Shown here: positions 16,963 to 26,317 of the stretch, one piece after another | Position numbering within the stretch: position 1 is the stretch's first letter | How the letters are laid out: every line of letters starts with the position of its first letter | Notes under the pieces: model-generated | Seen by the model: only the letters and a program-made list of their open reading frames with translations | What the model was told of the DNA's origin: nothing | The model's database searches: none | Made by a program: the position numbers and the translations under genes | NCBI GenBank assembly: GCA_963704855.1 | Contig: CAVPHY010000001.1 | Span: 310,001 to 374,000, forward strand | DNA: 64,000 nucleotides | Reading direction: 5' to 3' | Origin: SZUA-36 sp963704855 | GTDB taxonomy: Bacteria > Pseudomonadota > Gammaproteobacteria > Xanthomonadales > SZUA-36

Positions 16963-18087
16963 ACGAAACAACGTGACTGGTTAGTAATTCTGAACGCGCC
17001 CTCACTCGGGGGCGCTTCAATTATCACTCTGATAGAAGCACTCGGCGGGGCGTCGGCAGTGGCAGCGGCCAGCACCCGGGATTTGACCCGGCGTGGTGTG
17101 TCAGACGAAGCCGCTGCGGCCATTACCCGGCCGGACGCGGCGCGGATTGAAGCAGACCTGCAATGGCTTGATCATCCGGACCATCACCTGTTGTGCTGGG
17201 ACGATGATACCTACCCTGCCTTGTTACGACGTATTAACAACCCGCCGGCGGCATTGTTTATCGATGGCGACCCCGGTTGCCTGTGGCAGCCTCAGATCGC
17301 GGTGATCGGCAGTCGCAACCCGACTTCCGGCGGGCTTGAACATGCACGTGATTTTGCCAGTACGCTCGCGCGCCAGGGCATGACCATTACCAGCGGCCTG
17401 GCCAGCGGTATCGATACGGCTGCCCATAAGGCGGCGCTGGATGCCGGTGGTTTAACCATCGCCGTCAACGGCACGGGCCTTGACCAGGTCTACCCATTCA
17501 GCAGTCGTGCGGTTGCCGGGCGCATCCCCTCCCAGGGTGCGATGATTTCCGAATTACCACTGGGTTCACCACCAAAACGTAAACATTTTCCTTCACGCAA
17601 CAGGATCATTTCGGGCTTGAGCCTTGCAGTGCTCGTCGTGGAAGCCGGGCTCAATAGCGGCACCCTGATCACCGCACGTATGGCTGCGGAGCAGGGGCGC
17701 GACGTATTTGCCCTGCCCGGTTCACTGAACAACCCGATGGTGAAGGGCTGCCACCGCCTGATACGGGAAGGTGCACGCCTGGTGGAAACAACCGCCGACA
17801 TCATGCAGGAACTGGGCCCGGTGGCTGCAGAATTGCAGATGGAGATTCGCCAACGGCTTGATCTGCCTGATAAAATCCCCCGCAAACCCGTCATGGCCCA
17901 GGAGTCCCTGCTGGACGACAGCGACTACCGTAACTTGATAGAGGTTTTGGGCCACGACCCAAAACCCATGGATGTGATTATTGAACAATCCGGTCTCAGC
18001 GCGCGTGAAATTTCTTCCATGCTGCTGATGATGGAACTCAGGGGTATGGTTACAAAACACGGTAACGGACGTTACGCACGCACTTGA
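16963..18087 (+). CDS. dprA: DNA-processing protein DprA (start uncertain)
   Basis: DprA loads RecA on incoming single-stranded DNA in natural transformation. The sequence has the extended Rossmann fold core: IAVIGSRNPTSGGLEHARDF, SGLASGIDTAAHKAAL, AVNGTGLDQVYP and the RNRIISGLSLAVLVVEAGLNSG-type segment, shown here only in part. A C-terminal winged-helix domain ends in MLLMMELRGMVTKHGNGRY. Family-like sequence (DWLVILNAPSLGGASIITLI) extends upstream of the first standard start, GTG 17059. The frame back to the LysM stop contains no ATG, GTG or TTG. An AAGGGGG at 16951-16957 precedes an in-frame ACG at 16963, which I take as a provisional start. A non-standard start codon, or a base error, is likely. 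Confidence 0.85.
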   Translation, partial: TKQRDWLVILNAPSLGGASIITLIEALGGASAVAAASTRDLTRRGVSDEAAAAITRPDAARIEADLQWLDHPDHHLLCWDDDTYPALLRRINNPPAALFIDGDPGCLWQPQIAVIGSRNPTSGGLEHARDFASTLARQGMTITSGLASGIDTAAHKAALDAGGLTIAVNGTGLDQVYPFSSRAVAGRIPSQGAMISELPLGSPPKRKHFPSRNRIISGLSLAVLVVEAGLNSGTLITARMAAEQGRDVFALPGSLNNPMVKGCHRLIREGARLVETTADIMQELGPVAAELQMEIRQRLDLPDKIPRKPVMAQESLLDDSDYRNLIEVLGHDPKPMDVIIEQSGLSAREISSMLLMMELRGMVTKHGNGRYART

Positions 18088-18281
18088 ACAATGGCCGCAA
18101 CGTCCCAAGCTGGATACTTTGAGTGATTTTTCTTCATCTGATCAATATCCGCACAGGTATTTGCGCAAATGTGCATTGACGCTGCGGCGCGTCTCAGCCA
18201 TGCTGTGACCAGATATCAGAGAGAAATCAGACGGGTGAATGCTGCGGCAGGCTACCGGTCAACGGTAATAGAGGCCCGACA

Positions 18282-18758
18282 ATGAAAGAAAATGTACTCG
18301 ACGTGCTGATGTTTCTCTTTGAGAATTACCTATACGACGAACCTGAAGAGGCCCCGGACAGGGATTCGCTGGAGGAGAACCTCCATCAGGCAGGTTTTAC
18401 CAACGGCGAAATCGAAAAAGCCTTCAATTGGCTGGATGGTCTTGCAGAACAACGCCATCAACCGGATCTGTTCAAGAACAACCACCAGCCCGTCCGTGTC
18501 TATGTCGAATCAGAGATCAGGCGGCTTGATACCGAGTGCAGGGATTTCCTGATGTATCTTGAAAACATAGGCATCCTGGATGCGCAGCGCCGTGAACTGG
18601 TTCTCGACCGCGTACTCGCACTGGAAACCGATGAAATCAGTCTTGAAGATGTCAAGTGGGTGGTGCTGATGGTGTTGTTCAATCAACCGGGCCAGGAAGC
18701 CAATTTTGCCTGGATGGAAGATTTGATGTTTGACACCGAGCAGGAATATCGGCACTAA
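18282..18758 (+). CDS. smg: Smg family protein (DUF494)
   Basis: The 158-residue protein opens with MKENVLDVLMFLFENYL and continues with an acidic, helical sequence typical of Smg/DUF494. This small cytoplasmic protein of uncertain role is conserved between dprA and topA in gammaproteobacteria. The C-terminal KWVVLMVLFNQPGQEANFAW segment is also characteristic. No catalytic motif is visible. The neighbours dprA (195 bases upstream) and topA (125 bases downstream) reproduce the standard gene order, which is strong support for the name. Confidence 0.92.
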   Translation: MKENVLDVLMFLFENYLYDEPEEAPDRDSLEENLHQAGFTNGEIEKAFNWLDGLAEQRHQPDLFKNNHQPVRVYVESEIRRLDTECRDFLMYLENIGILDAQRRELVLDRVLALETDEISLEDVKWVVLMVLFNQPGQEANFAWMEDLMFDTEQEYRH

Positions 18759-18882
18759 TAATATAGGGGTTCGACCGGGGCATACGGTCCGACTTGTACT
18801 GAAAATCTATAATCAACTGGAGAAATTTACCATCTGAATTAATCCTGTCTCGCAGGCGGATGGTGTTTGTTTGAACAAAAAA

Positions 18883-21297
18883 ATGGCTAAAAACCTTCTT
18901 ATTGTCGAATCGCCGGCCAAGGCGAAAACGATCAACCGGTACCTCGGCAGCGATTTCGAGGTGCTGGCATCCTATGGTCATATACGCGACCTGCCGTCCA
19001 AGGATGGCGCCGTCGATCCTGATGATGATTTCAGGATGCAATATGAACTCAGCGAGGGCAGCAAGAAACACGTGGATGCCATCATAAAGGCAGCCCGAAA
19101 GGCCGAGGCGGTTTACCTCGCAACCGATCTCGACCGCGAAGGCGAAGCCATTTCCTGGCACATTTACGAGATTCTTAAAGAAAAGAAGCTGACCACAAAA
19201 ATCCCCTTTTACCGCGTCGAATTTTCCGAGATTACGAAAAACGCAATCAAGGAAGCCGTGGCCAATCCACGCGAACTTTCCATGGATCTTGTCAACGCAC
19301 AGCAGGCAAGACGCGCACTGGATCACCTGGTGGGGTTTAACCTGTCGCCATTGTTGTGGAAAAAAATCAAACCCGGGCTCTCGGCGGGCAGGGTTCAAAG
19401 CCCGGCCTTGCGCATGATCGTTGAGCGGGAACGCGAGATCGAAGCGTTCAAGGCGCAGGAATACTGGACGATCGAGGCAGACCTGGAAAAAACCGAACAG
19501 GCATTTGTCGCCAACCTGGTGCGTCTGGACGGTGAGAAATTCCGCCAGTTTGACATTCAGGACGAGAAACGTGCGAGCGAAGTACGCAACCGCCTGGTGG
19601 CGCATGCCAACGGTAAGCTGGCTGTAGACAGGATCAAGCGTAAGGAACGGCAACGGCGGCCAGCACCCCCCTTCATAACCTCAACGTTACAGCAGGATGC
19701 ATCGCGAAAACTCAGGTTTTCGGCGCAAAAAACCATGCGTACGGCCCAGACTTTGTACGAAGGCATCGAGATCAATGGCAATACGGAAGGCCTGATCACG
19801 TATATGCGTACCGACTCGGTCATGTTGTCGAATGATGCGCTTGCCGATATCCGCAGACAGATTGAAGAGCAGTTTGGCAAGGAATACCTGCCGGAAGAGC
19901 CCAAATCCTTCAAGACCAAAGCAAAGAATGCCCAGGAGGCGCACGAGGCCATACGCCCGACATCCGCCAGCCTGGTTCCAGCAAAGATCAAGCGCTTTCT
20001 GTCCGATGACCAGTTTCGCCTTTATGAGCTGATCTGGAAACGCACGCTGGCCTGCCAGATGAGACCGGCTAAATTGGACACGGTGGCGGTTGAATTTGAC
20101 TGCGGGACCAAAACCAGTTTCCGTGCCAACGGCTCGGTCATTACCTTCCCGGGTTTTCTCGCGGTCTACGAAGTTTCAAAACCGGAAAACAAGCAAAAAT
20201 CGGAAAACCAGCTGCCGGATATGCAAGTGGGTGATGTGCTCAAACTGCACGCGATTCGTTCCGAACAGCATTTCACTGAACCACCGCCACGGTACTCCGA
20301 AGCCAGCCTGGTTAAGGCCATGGAAGATTACGGCATCGGCCGGCCTTCGACTTACGCCAGCATCATGTCCACGCTGGTCAGAAGACATTATGCCGAGCTG
20401 GAAAACCGCCGTTTCAAACCGACAAATACCGGCCGTGTTGTTGAACGTTTTCTTGAAAACCATTTCTATGAGTACGTCGATTACGAGTTTACCGCACGCC
20501 TGGAAGACGAACTGGATGAGGTTTCACGGGGTGAGTCGGACTGGATACCACTGCTGAGGGCATTCTGGAAGCCATTCAACGAAAGGGTGCAGCGGAAGAC
20601 CGAAGATGTAGACCCGCGTGAGGCCAAGGGCACGCGTATCCTGGGCACCGACCCGAAATCAGGCAAGCCGTTATCCGTACGCCTCGGCCGCTATGGTCCG
20701 CACGCACAGATCGGTACCCTTGAAGATGAGGAAAAACCGGTTTTTGCAGGTTTCAGGCCCGGGCAGATCCTGGAAACAATTACACAGGAAGAAGCGCTCG
20801 AGCTATTCAAGCTGCCACGCGAGCTGGGTAAAACACCTGAAGGTGAAAAAGTTTTTGCGGCAATTGGGCGTTTTGGACCTTATATCCGTTTTGACAGCAA
20901 ATTTGTCTCACTGAAAGACATCGATCCACACGAAGTCACGCTGAAACAGGCATTAAAGCTGATCGCGGAGAAGAAGGAATTCGAAGCTAACCGCATCATT
21001 CAGACCTTTGAGGGCAGCGAGATCCAGGTTTTGCACGGTCGCTATGGCCCTTATATTACCGACGGTCACAAAAATGCACGTATGCCAAAGGACCGCGAAC
21101 CCGAGTCCCTGACGTTTGCTGAATGTGAAGAGCTGATCGCGGCGGCGCCCGATCGTAAGCGTGGCAGGAAAAAGGTCGCCAAGAAGAAGGTTGCGAAGAA
21201 GAAAGCCACACGTAAAAAGACAGCCGGCAAAAAGAAGACTTCCAAAAAGAAAACTGCAAAGAAAAAAGCGACAAAGAAGAAAACTGCAAAGAAATGA
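18883..21297 (+). CDS. topA: DNA topoisomerase I (type IA) with lysine-rich tail
   Basis: TopA relaxes negative supercoils. The product of about 804 residues begins MAKNLLIVESPAKAKTI, has the Toprim acidic motif ATDLDREGEAISWHIYEIL near residue 80 and the catalytic Tyr in YMRTDSVMLSNDAL near residue 305. LIWKRTLACQM and GIGRPSTYASIMSTL follow. C-terminal Toprim-type repeats (GRYGPHAQIG, GRFGPYIRF, GRYGPYITDG) replace the cysteine zinc ribbons of E. coli TopA: I see no Cys pairs there. The last 45 or so residues are almost only Lys, Ala and Thr (KKKVAKKK-type repeats), likely a DNA-binding tail. ATG 18883 is preferred over TTG 18871. Confidence 0.96.
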   Translation: MAKNLLIVESPAKAKTINRYLGSDFEVLASYGHIRDLPSKDGAVDPDDDFRMQYELSEGSKKHVDAIIKAARKAEAVYLATDLDREGEAISWHIYEILKEKKLTTKIPFYRVEFSEITKNAIKEAVANPRELSMDLVNAQQARRALDHLVGFNLSPLLWKKIKPGLSAGRVQSPALRMIVEREREIEAFKAQEYWTIEADLEKTEQAFVANLVRLDGEKFRQFDIQDEKRASEVRNRLVAHANGKLAVDRIKRKERQRRPAPPFITSTLQQDASRKLRFSAQKTMRTAQTLYEGIEINGNTEGLITYMRTDSVMLSNDALADIRRQIEEQFGKEYLPEEPKSFKTKAKNAQEAHEAIRPTSASLVPAKIKRFLSDDQFRLYELIWKRTLACQMRPAKLDTVAVEFDCGTKTSFRANGSVITFPGFLAVYEVSKPENKQKSENQLPDMQVGDVLKLHAIRSEQHFTEPPPRYSEASLVKAMEDYGIGRPSTYASIMSTLVRRHYAELENRRFKPTNTGRVVERFLENHFYEYVDYEFTARLEDELDEVSRGESDWIPLLRAFWKPFNERVQRKTEDVDPREAKGTRILGTDPKSGKPLSVRLGRYGPHAQIGTLEDEEKPVFAGFRPGQILETITQEEALELFKLPRELGKTPEGEKVFAAIGRFGPYIRFDSKFVSLKDIDPHEVTLKQALKLIAEKKEFEANRIIQTFEGSEIQVLHGRYGPYITDGHKNARMPKDREPESLTFAECEELIAAAPDRKRGRKKVAKKKVAKKKATRKKTAGKKKTSKKKTAKKKATKKKTAKK

Positions 21298-21326
21298 TAA
21301 ACGGTCGCAAAACCACCAGCTGAATC

Positions 21327-21893
21327 ATGAATGCTCAAACTTTGCTCGATACTGCCGCTGCAGTTGAATACCTGCAGGCCGGTGATGTCATTGCCTATCC
21401 CACGGAGGCCGTTTATGGACTGGGTTGCGACCCGTTCAATGAATCAGCCGTGCGCAAACTGCTGTTAATGAAAGGCCGGCATGAATCGGCAGGCCTGGTG
21501 CTGATTGCCAGCGAGTTTTCACAGCTGAAGCCGTGGATCGCCGACGTCGACCAATCGCTGATAGATAAAGCCATGCAAACCTGGCCGGGACCGGTTACCT
21601 GGTTATTTCCGCGGGCCGCCGGTGTACCCGATTTTGTCGCCGGCAGGCATGACACGGTCGCCGTTCGTATCACGGCGCACGGGCCGAGCCGGGCGCTGTG
21701 CCAGGCGTTTGGCTCAGCGCTGATATCGACCAGCGCAAATCACACGACGGCCAAACCCGCTCTTAGCGCCTCAGAGGTGCAGGACTACTTTGGCTCAGGT
21801 CTCGCCGGTATTCTCATCGGCGATCTCGGCGGCGGTGAAAAACCCAGCGAAATCCGGGATCTTGTCAGCGGCAACATCATCAGGCAGGGTTGA
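21327..21893 (+). CDS. tsaC: Threonylcarbamoyl-AMP synthase TsaC
   Basis: TsaC (YrdC/Sua5 fold) makes threonylcarbamoyl-AMP from threonine, bicarbonate and ATP for tRNA t6A37, the substrate then used by TsaD (first complete gene of the window). The 188-residue product has YPTEAVYGLGCDPFN near residue 22, a KGRHESAGLVLIA strand, WPGPVTWLFP and the STSANHTT motif. The short single-domain length is the TsaC rather than Sua5 type. It lies 30 bases after topA and 22 before hemF, matching the usual order. Confidence 0.96.
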   Translation: MNAQTLLDTAAAVEYLQAGDVIAYPTEAVYGLGCDPFNESAVRKLLLMKGRHESAGLVLIASEFSQLKPWIADVDQSLIDKAMQTWPGPVTWLFPRAAGVPDFVAGRHDTVAVRITAHGPSRALCQAFGSALISTSANHTTAKPALSASEVQDYFGSGLAGILIGDLGGGEKPSEIRDLVSGNIIRQG

Positions 21894-21914
21894 GCCTCAT
21901 AGGTGGAATTTGTT

Positions 21915-22844
21915 ATGTCAATTGAAAGGGTTAAATCCTATTTGCTCGGACTGCAGGACAGTATCTGCAGAGGCCTGGAGAAGGAAGACGGCAAGGGCCT
22001 TTTTGAAGAGGATCTGTGGCAGCGCGAAGCCGGCGGTGGCGGCCGCACCCGGGTTCTCGCACAGGGCGACGTTTTTGAGCAGGCGGGTGTCAATTTCTCA
22101 CATGTTTTTGGTAACCGTCTGCCGCCCTCGGCAACCGCAGCAAGACCTGAACTCGAGGGTCGTGATTTCCAGGCGCTGGGGATTTCCCTGGTCATCCACC
22201 CGCGTAATCCTTATATACCAACCAGTCATGCCAATATACGTTTCTTTATCGCCAACAAGCCCGGTGCCAAAGGCGATACAGATGAATCGGTCTGGTGGTT
22301 CGGTGGTGGCTACGACCTGACCCCGTATTACCCGAATATGGAAGATGTCTTGCATTGGCATAAGACAGCAAAGCAGACCTGCCAGCCATTTGGCGATGAC
22401 GTTTATCCCCGTTACAAAAAATGGTGCGACGACTATTTCTACCTCAAGCACCGCAATGAGACCCGCGGGGTCGGCGGCCTGTTCTTCGATGACCTTAACC
22501 AATGGGGGTTCGAGCGCAGCTTCGAGTTCATGCAGACCATCGGAGACAGCTACCTGCCCGCCTATCTGCCCATCGTCAAACGTCGTAAAAACACACCTTT
22601 TGGTGAACGTGAACGTGATTTCCAGCTCTACCGGCGTGGCCGTTATGTCGAATTCAACCTGGTTTACGACCGCGGCACGCTGTTTGGCCTGCAATCAGGC
22701 GGGCGCACCGAATCGATTCTTATGTCGCTGCCGCCGGTGGTTAACTGGCGTTATAACTATCAGCCCGAGGCGGGTTCTGCCGAGGCTGAGCTTAATGCGT
22801 ATTTGGAACCTCGGGATTGGTTAGGTGAAGCTGTGCAAACCTAG
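21915..22844 (+). CDS. hemF: Oxygen-dependent coproporphyrinogen III oxidase
   Basis: HemF oxidatively decarboxylates coproporphyrinogen III to protoporphyrinogen IX using O2, which implies an organism that lives at least partly with oxygen. The 309-residue protein shows the GGGGRTRV-like substrate segment, SHVFGNRLPPSATA, WWFGGGYDLTPYYP, ETRGVGGLFFDDLNQWGFE and the final GGRTESILMSLPP. I use ATG 21915, preceded by an AGGTGG at 21900-21905, instead of GTG 21903. Another haem-pathway gene, hemB, lies at 28.4 kb. Confidence 0.97.
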   Translation: MSIERVKSYLLGLQDSICRGLEKEDGKGLFEEDLWQREAGGGGRTRVLAQGDVFEQAGVNFSHVFGNRLPPSATAARPELEGRDFQALGISLVIHPRNPYIPTSHANIRFFIANKPGAKGDTDESVWWFGGGYDLTPYYPNMEDVLHWHKTAKQTCQPFGDDVYPRYKKWCDDYFYLKHRNETRGVGGLFFDDLNQWGFERSFEFMQTIGDSYLPAYLPIVKRRKNTPFGERERDFQLYRRGRYVEFNLVYDRGTLFGLQSGGRTESILMSLPPVVNWRYNYQPEAGSAEAELNAYLEPRDWLGEAVQT

Positions 22845-22892
22845 AACAATCGAAGAGCATGCGGGTCGGACCAGTGTCACAACGGGTTCCAT

Positions 22893-22922
22893 AAAAAAAA
22901 CCCCGCCAGTTGCCTGACGGGG
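22893..22922 (-). terminator. Intrinsic terminator for polA (minus strand)
   Basis: A GC-rich hairpin (CCCCGCCAG at 22901-22909 and CTGACGGGG at 22914-22922, one mismatch) is followed on the minus strand by eight T residues (22893-22900 read as A on plus). It lies about 165 bases past the polA stop and just beyond the hemF stop, separating the two convergent genes. Confidence 0.85.
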
Positions 22923-23086
22923 TCAAATGTGGTGTCGGCTTGGGGGAAATAACCGATACCTTTGGTCCGCTAGGGGAGCGGACCTGACTGTTAGTGAACA
23001 GTCATGGATTAAGACTTGCTTGCACAGAATTGGTTCAATCAGTTCGAAGCTGTTTTACGCCAGGAATCCCGCTGCTCAAACCGCTA

Positions 23087-25774
23087 TTAATGCGCGGTAT
23101 CCCAGTCCGCCCCGAAGCCGGCATCCACCACCAGGGGCACATCCAGTTTTGCAGCAGCTGACATGTGTTCTATTACCGCTTCGCGCACCCGCTTGAGCTG
23201 CTTCTCTTCAACTTCCAGCACCAGTTCATCGTGTACCTGCATGACCAGCCTTGCGCCTGGTTTGCTGGTTTGCAGCCAGTTATCCACCCTGATCATCGCA
23301 ATCTTGATGATGTCGGCCGCCGTCCCCTGCATCGGCGCATTGATGGCGGCGCGCTCCGCACCCTGGCGGCGCATCATGTTGCTGGCGTTGATCTCGGGCA
23401 GGTATAAACGGCGTCCGAACAGGGTTTCAACATACCCGTGCTCACGGGCCTGTTCGCGGGTTTTTTCCATGAAAACCCGGACGCCCGGGTAGCGGGAGAA
23501 ATAGGTATCCATGTACTCCTGTGCCTCGGGCCGGCTGATATCAAGCTGGCGACCGAGACCAAACGCGGACATGCCGTACATCAGGCCGAAGTTGATGGCC
23601 TTGGCCGCGCGGCGCTGATCATCCGTGACTTTTTCATAGTCTGCACCAAATACCTCGCCGGCGGTGGCCCGATGGATATCGACACCATCGTGAAACGCCT
23701 TGAGCAATCCCTTGTCGCCGGAAAGGTGCGCCATGATACGCAACTCGATCTGGGAGTAATCAGCGGCCAGTATCAGGCTTCCGGGCGGCGCCACGAAAGC
23801 CGTGCGGATCTTGCGCCCCTGCGGGGTTCGTATGGGTATGTTTTGCAGGTTGGGATTGGAGGAGGATAACCTGCCGGTGGCCGCGACGGCCTGGTGGTAG
23901 GACGTGTGTACCCGCCCGGTGTGGGGGTTGATCTGCTCGGGAAGCTTATCGGTATAGGTCGATTTAAGCTTTGAAATGGAGCGGTTTTCGAGAATCAGCT
24001 TCGGCAGTTCATAATTCTCAGCCAGTTCCTTGAGTACGTCCTCGGCCGTTGACGGCTGGCCCTTGGGGGTTTTTCGAATGATTGGCAGTTCCAGTTTCTC
24101 AAACAGGATTTGCTGTAACTGCTTGGGAGATTCCAGGTTAAATGGCTGGCCCGCCGCCTCATGCGCCTGCGCTTCCAGCTCCAGCATGCGCCTGGCGAGT
24201 TCACCGCTTTGCTGCTGCAACGTTTTGCCGTCAATAAGCACACCGGTCTGTTCCATTCTCGCCAGCACCGGGATCAACGGGATTTCGATCTCGAGCAGTA
24301 CTTTCTCAAGCGCGGGCTCGGCCTGCAGCTTCGGCCACAGGTTCCGATGCAAACGCAAGGTGATGTCGGCATCCTCGGCCGCATAGTGACCGGCGTCCTC
24401 GATGGAAACCTGGCTGAAGGATATCTGCTTGGCCCCTTTGCCGGCGATATCTTCGTAATGGGTCGTATGATGCCCGAGATATTTGAGCGCCAGCGAATCC
24501 ATATCGTGACGGCTGCCGGTGCTGTTAAGCACATAGGATTCGAGCATCGTGTCAAAGGCGACGCCCTGGACCGCGAGCTTGTAACGTGACAGGACATTCA
24601 TATCGTACTTGATATGCTGGCCCACCTTTTTGGGAGTATCACCCTCCAGAAGCGGCCTGAGGGCCTCCAGCACGGTGTCGCGGTCGAGTTGCGCGGGTGC
24701 GCCGGGGTAATTGTGGCCGACCGGTATATAGATCGCCTCGAATGCATCAACTGCAAAACTTAGCCCCACCAGCTCAGCCTGCATCGGGTCCAGGCTGGTG
24801 GTCTCGGTATCAAAAGCGACCAGGTCGGACTTTTCCAGCTTCTTCAGCCATTTGTTAAAGCCCGCCATATCCATGATCGTGGTGTAGTCCGGTTCAGTTT
24901 TTGACGACTGCGAAACCTCCTCGGCACCCAGCTCCCGTAACCAGCTGTTGAATTCGTTGTGCTGCAAAAACTCACGCAGGGCGGCCTCGTCAACCTCACC
25001 ACGCCTGAGTTGCTGAGCCTCGAGCTCCAGGTCCAGGTCCTGGCGAATCGTCGCGAGATCACGTGACAGGGGCAGGGTTTCGAGGGCCTCGCGCAGGTAT
25101 TCACCGATTTTCCCTTTCATATCAGGCGCATTGGCCATCACGCCTTCCAGATCCTGCCACTCGCCCAGCCACTTGGCGGCGGTTTTGGGCCCGCACTTCT
25201 CCACGCCCGGAATGTTGTCCGACTTGTCGCCGGTCAGGGCCAGGAAATCCACGATCTGTGCAGGTGTGACGCCAAATTTTTCCAGCACGCCATCGGCGTC
25301 CATGGATGTATCGGTCATCGTGTTGACAAGCGATACGTGGTCATTGACCAGCTGCGCCATGTCCTTGTCACCGGTGGAAATAACACACTCCATTTTCCCG
25401 GCGACAGCGCGATTCGCCAGGGTGCCGATGACATCATCAGCCTCGACACCCGGAACCTGGATCAGCGGAAGACCCAGCAAGCGCACAATCTCGTGAATCG
25501 CCTCTACCTGCTGACTGAGCTCCTGCGGCATCGGTGGTCGGTTGGCCTTGTATTGCGCGTACATTTCGTGGCGAAAGGTCGGGCCTTTTGCATCGAAAAC
25601 CACCGCGATATTCTCCGGCTCGGCATCGTTCAGCAAACGTCGCAACATGTTGGCAACACCAAGCAGCGCACCCGTTGGCTCACCCGCGGAATTGGTCAGG
25701 TTGGGAAGTGCGTGGTAGGCCCGATAGATATAGGACGAACCATCGACCAGGTAGAGAATATTTTTAGAACTCAT
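23087..25774 (-). CDS. polA: DNA polymerase I
   Basis: The 895-residue protein has all three domains. The 5'-3' exonuclease is at residues about 1-290, with acidic metal-site segments such as VEADDVIGTLA and TGDKDMAQLV. The 3'-5' exonuclease is at about 305-490, with VAFDTETTSLDPMQAELVGL and intact acidic residues. The family A polymerase core has DYSQIELRIMAHLS (motif A), RRAAKAINFGLMYGMSAFGL (motif B) and MQVHDELVLEV (motif C). It acts in Okazaki fragment maturation and repair. It is divergent from a DUF2782 gene, a pairing common in gammaproteobacteria. Confidence 0.98.
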   Translation of the reverse strand: MSSKNILYLVDGSSYIYRAYHALPNLTNSAGEPTGALLGVANMLRRLLNDAEPENIAVVFDAKGPTFRHEMYAQYKANRPPMPQELSQQVEAIHEIVRLLGLPLIQVPGVEADDVIGTLANRAVAGKMECVISTGDKDMAQLVNDHVSLVNTMTDTSMDADGVLEKFGVTPAQIVDFLALTGDKSDNIPGVEKCGPKTAAKWLGEWQDLEGVMANAPDMKGKIGEYLREALETLPLSRDLATIRQDLDLELEAQQLRRGEVDEAALREFLQHNEFNSWLRELGAEEVSQSSKTEPDYTTIMDMAGFNKWLKKLEKSDLVAFDTETTSLDPMQAELVGLSFAVDAFEAIYIPVGHNYPGAPAQLDRDTVLEALRPLLEGDTPKKVGQHIKYDMNVLSRYKLAVQGVAFDTMLESYVLNSTGSRHDMDSLALKYLGHHTTHYEDIAGKGAKQISFSQVSIEDAGHYAAEDADITLRLHRNLWPKLQAEPALEKVLLEIEIPLIPVLARMEQTGVLIDGKTLQQQSGELARRMLELEAQAHEAAGQPFNLESPKQLQQILFEKLELPIIRKTPKGQPSTAEDVLKELAENYELPKLILENRSISKLKSTYTDKLPEQINPHTGRVHTSYHQAVAATGRLSSSNPNLQNIPIRTPQGRKIRTAFVAPPGSLILAADYSQIELRIMAHLSGDKGLLKAFHDGVDIHRATAGEVFGADYEKVTDDQRRAAKAINFGLMYGMSAFGLGRQLDISRPEAQEYMDTYFSRYPGVRVFMEKTREQAREHGYVETLFGRRLYLPEINASNMMRRQGAERAAINAPMQGTAADIIKIAMIRVDNWLQTSKPGARLVMQVHDELVLEVEEKQLKRVREAVIEHMSAAAKLDVPLVVDAGFGADWDTAH

Positions 25775-25870
25775 GCAACAATACTTCCAGATTCAGTTAT
25801 TCGGCTCTGTTATGCTGAGAGTATATATAAACAGGTCCATCAACATTATGAATTTGCCGTTGTGGGAGCA

Positions 25871-26278
25871 ATGCGAATGAAATTCAAATGGTTAAACAAG
25901 CTGGGGTTAAACAAGCTGGGGTTAAACAAGCTGGGGTTAAGCACACTGGCGGCCGGTGCTCTGATCTGCACGCTGGCCATGGCCCAACAGGAAACCGCAG
26001 AGACCACCGACCCGGCAGCACCACCACCGATCGCGCCGATTCCACCCAAAGTTCCCGGCGAGGAAATTGAGCCCAGTGTTGTCATTACTGAGCGCGAAGG
26101 TGAACGGATCGAGGAATACATCCTCAATGGCCGCACCTACATGGTTAAAATCACACCGGTAAAAGGGCCCGCCTATTATTACCTCGATGAGGACGGCGAC
26201 GGTGAACTGGAACTGCGTGAATCCGACCGAAAACTGAACCCGGTACAGCCGGTTTACTGGAAAGTGAAAGAGTGGTGA
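25871..26278 (+). CDS. DUF2782 domain protein with repeated NKLGL leader
   Basis: The 135-residue protein matches DUF2782, a small secreted or periplasmic family encoded beside polA. After MRMKFKW come three perfect LNKLG repeats, then a hydrophobic stretch STLAAGALICTLAMAQ that should be the signal peptide core with cleavage after MAQ. The mature part has a proline-rich linker and the domain core (EEYILNGRTYMVKITPVKG, YYLDEDGDGELE). Function is unknown. The longer open frame to 25337 is antisense to polA and is not real. The start ATG 25871 follows GGGAGCA. Confidence 0.85.
   Translation: MRMKFKWLNKLGLNKLGLNKLGLSTLAAGALICTLAMAQQETAETTDPAAPPPIAPIPPKVPGEEIEPSVVITEREGERIEEYILNGRTYMVKITPVKGPAYYYLDEDGDGELELRESDRKLNPVQPVYWKVKEW
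25891..25935 (+). repeat. Three perfect 15-base tandem repeats in the signal peptide coding region
   Basis: The unit GTTAAACAAGCTGGG occurs at 25891, 25906 and 25921 without mismatch, followed by a diverged fourth unit (GTTAAGCACACTGGC). It encodes the NKLGL repeats ahead of the hydrophobic core of the DUF2782 signal peptide. In-frame slippage could change leader length. Confidence 0.9.
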
Positions 26279-26317
26279 CACAGCCCTGCCCAGGCTGTAC
26301 CCGCCAGTTTACCTGGC

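Noticed and set aside
18679..19653. 324-codon minus-strand frame
   Set aside because: It is antisense to topA, which has full motif support; its translation shows no recognisable domain.
21161..21338. Possible repeat array at the topA 3' end
   Set aside because: The repetition is codon-level Lys/Ala/Thr low complexity, not a CRISPR or mobile repeat.
25337..25870. Long open frame upstream of the DUF2782 protein
   Set aside because: It lies antisense to polA and lacks family resemblance; the real start is ATG 25871 with a ribosome site and signal peptide.
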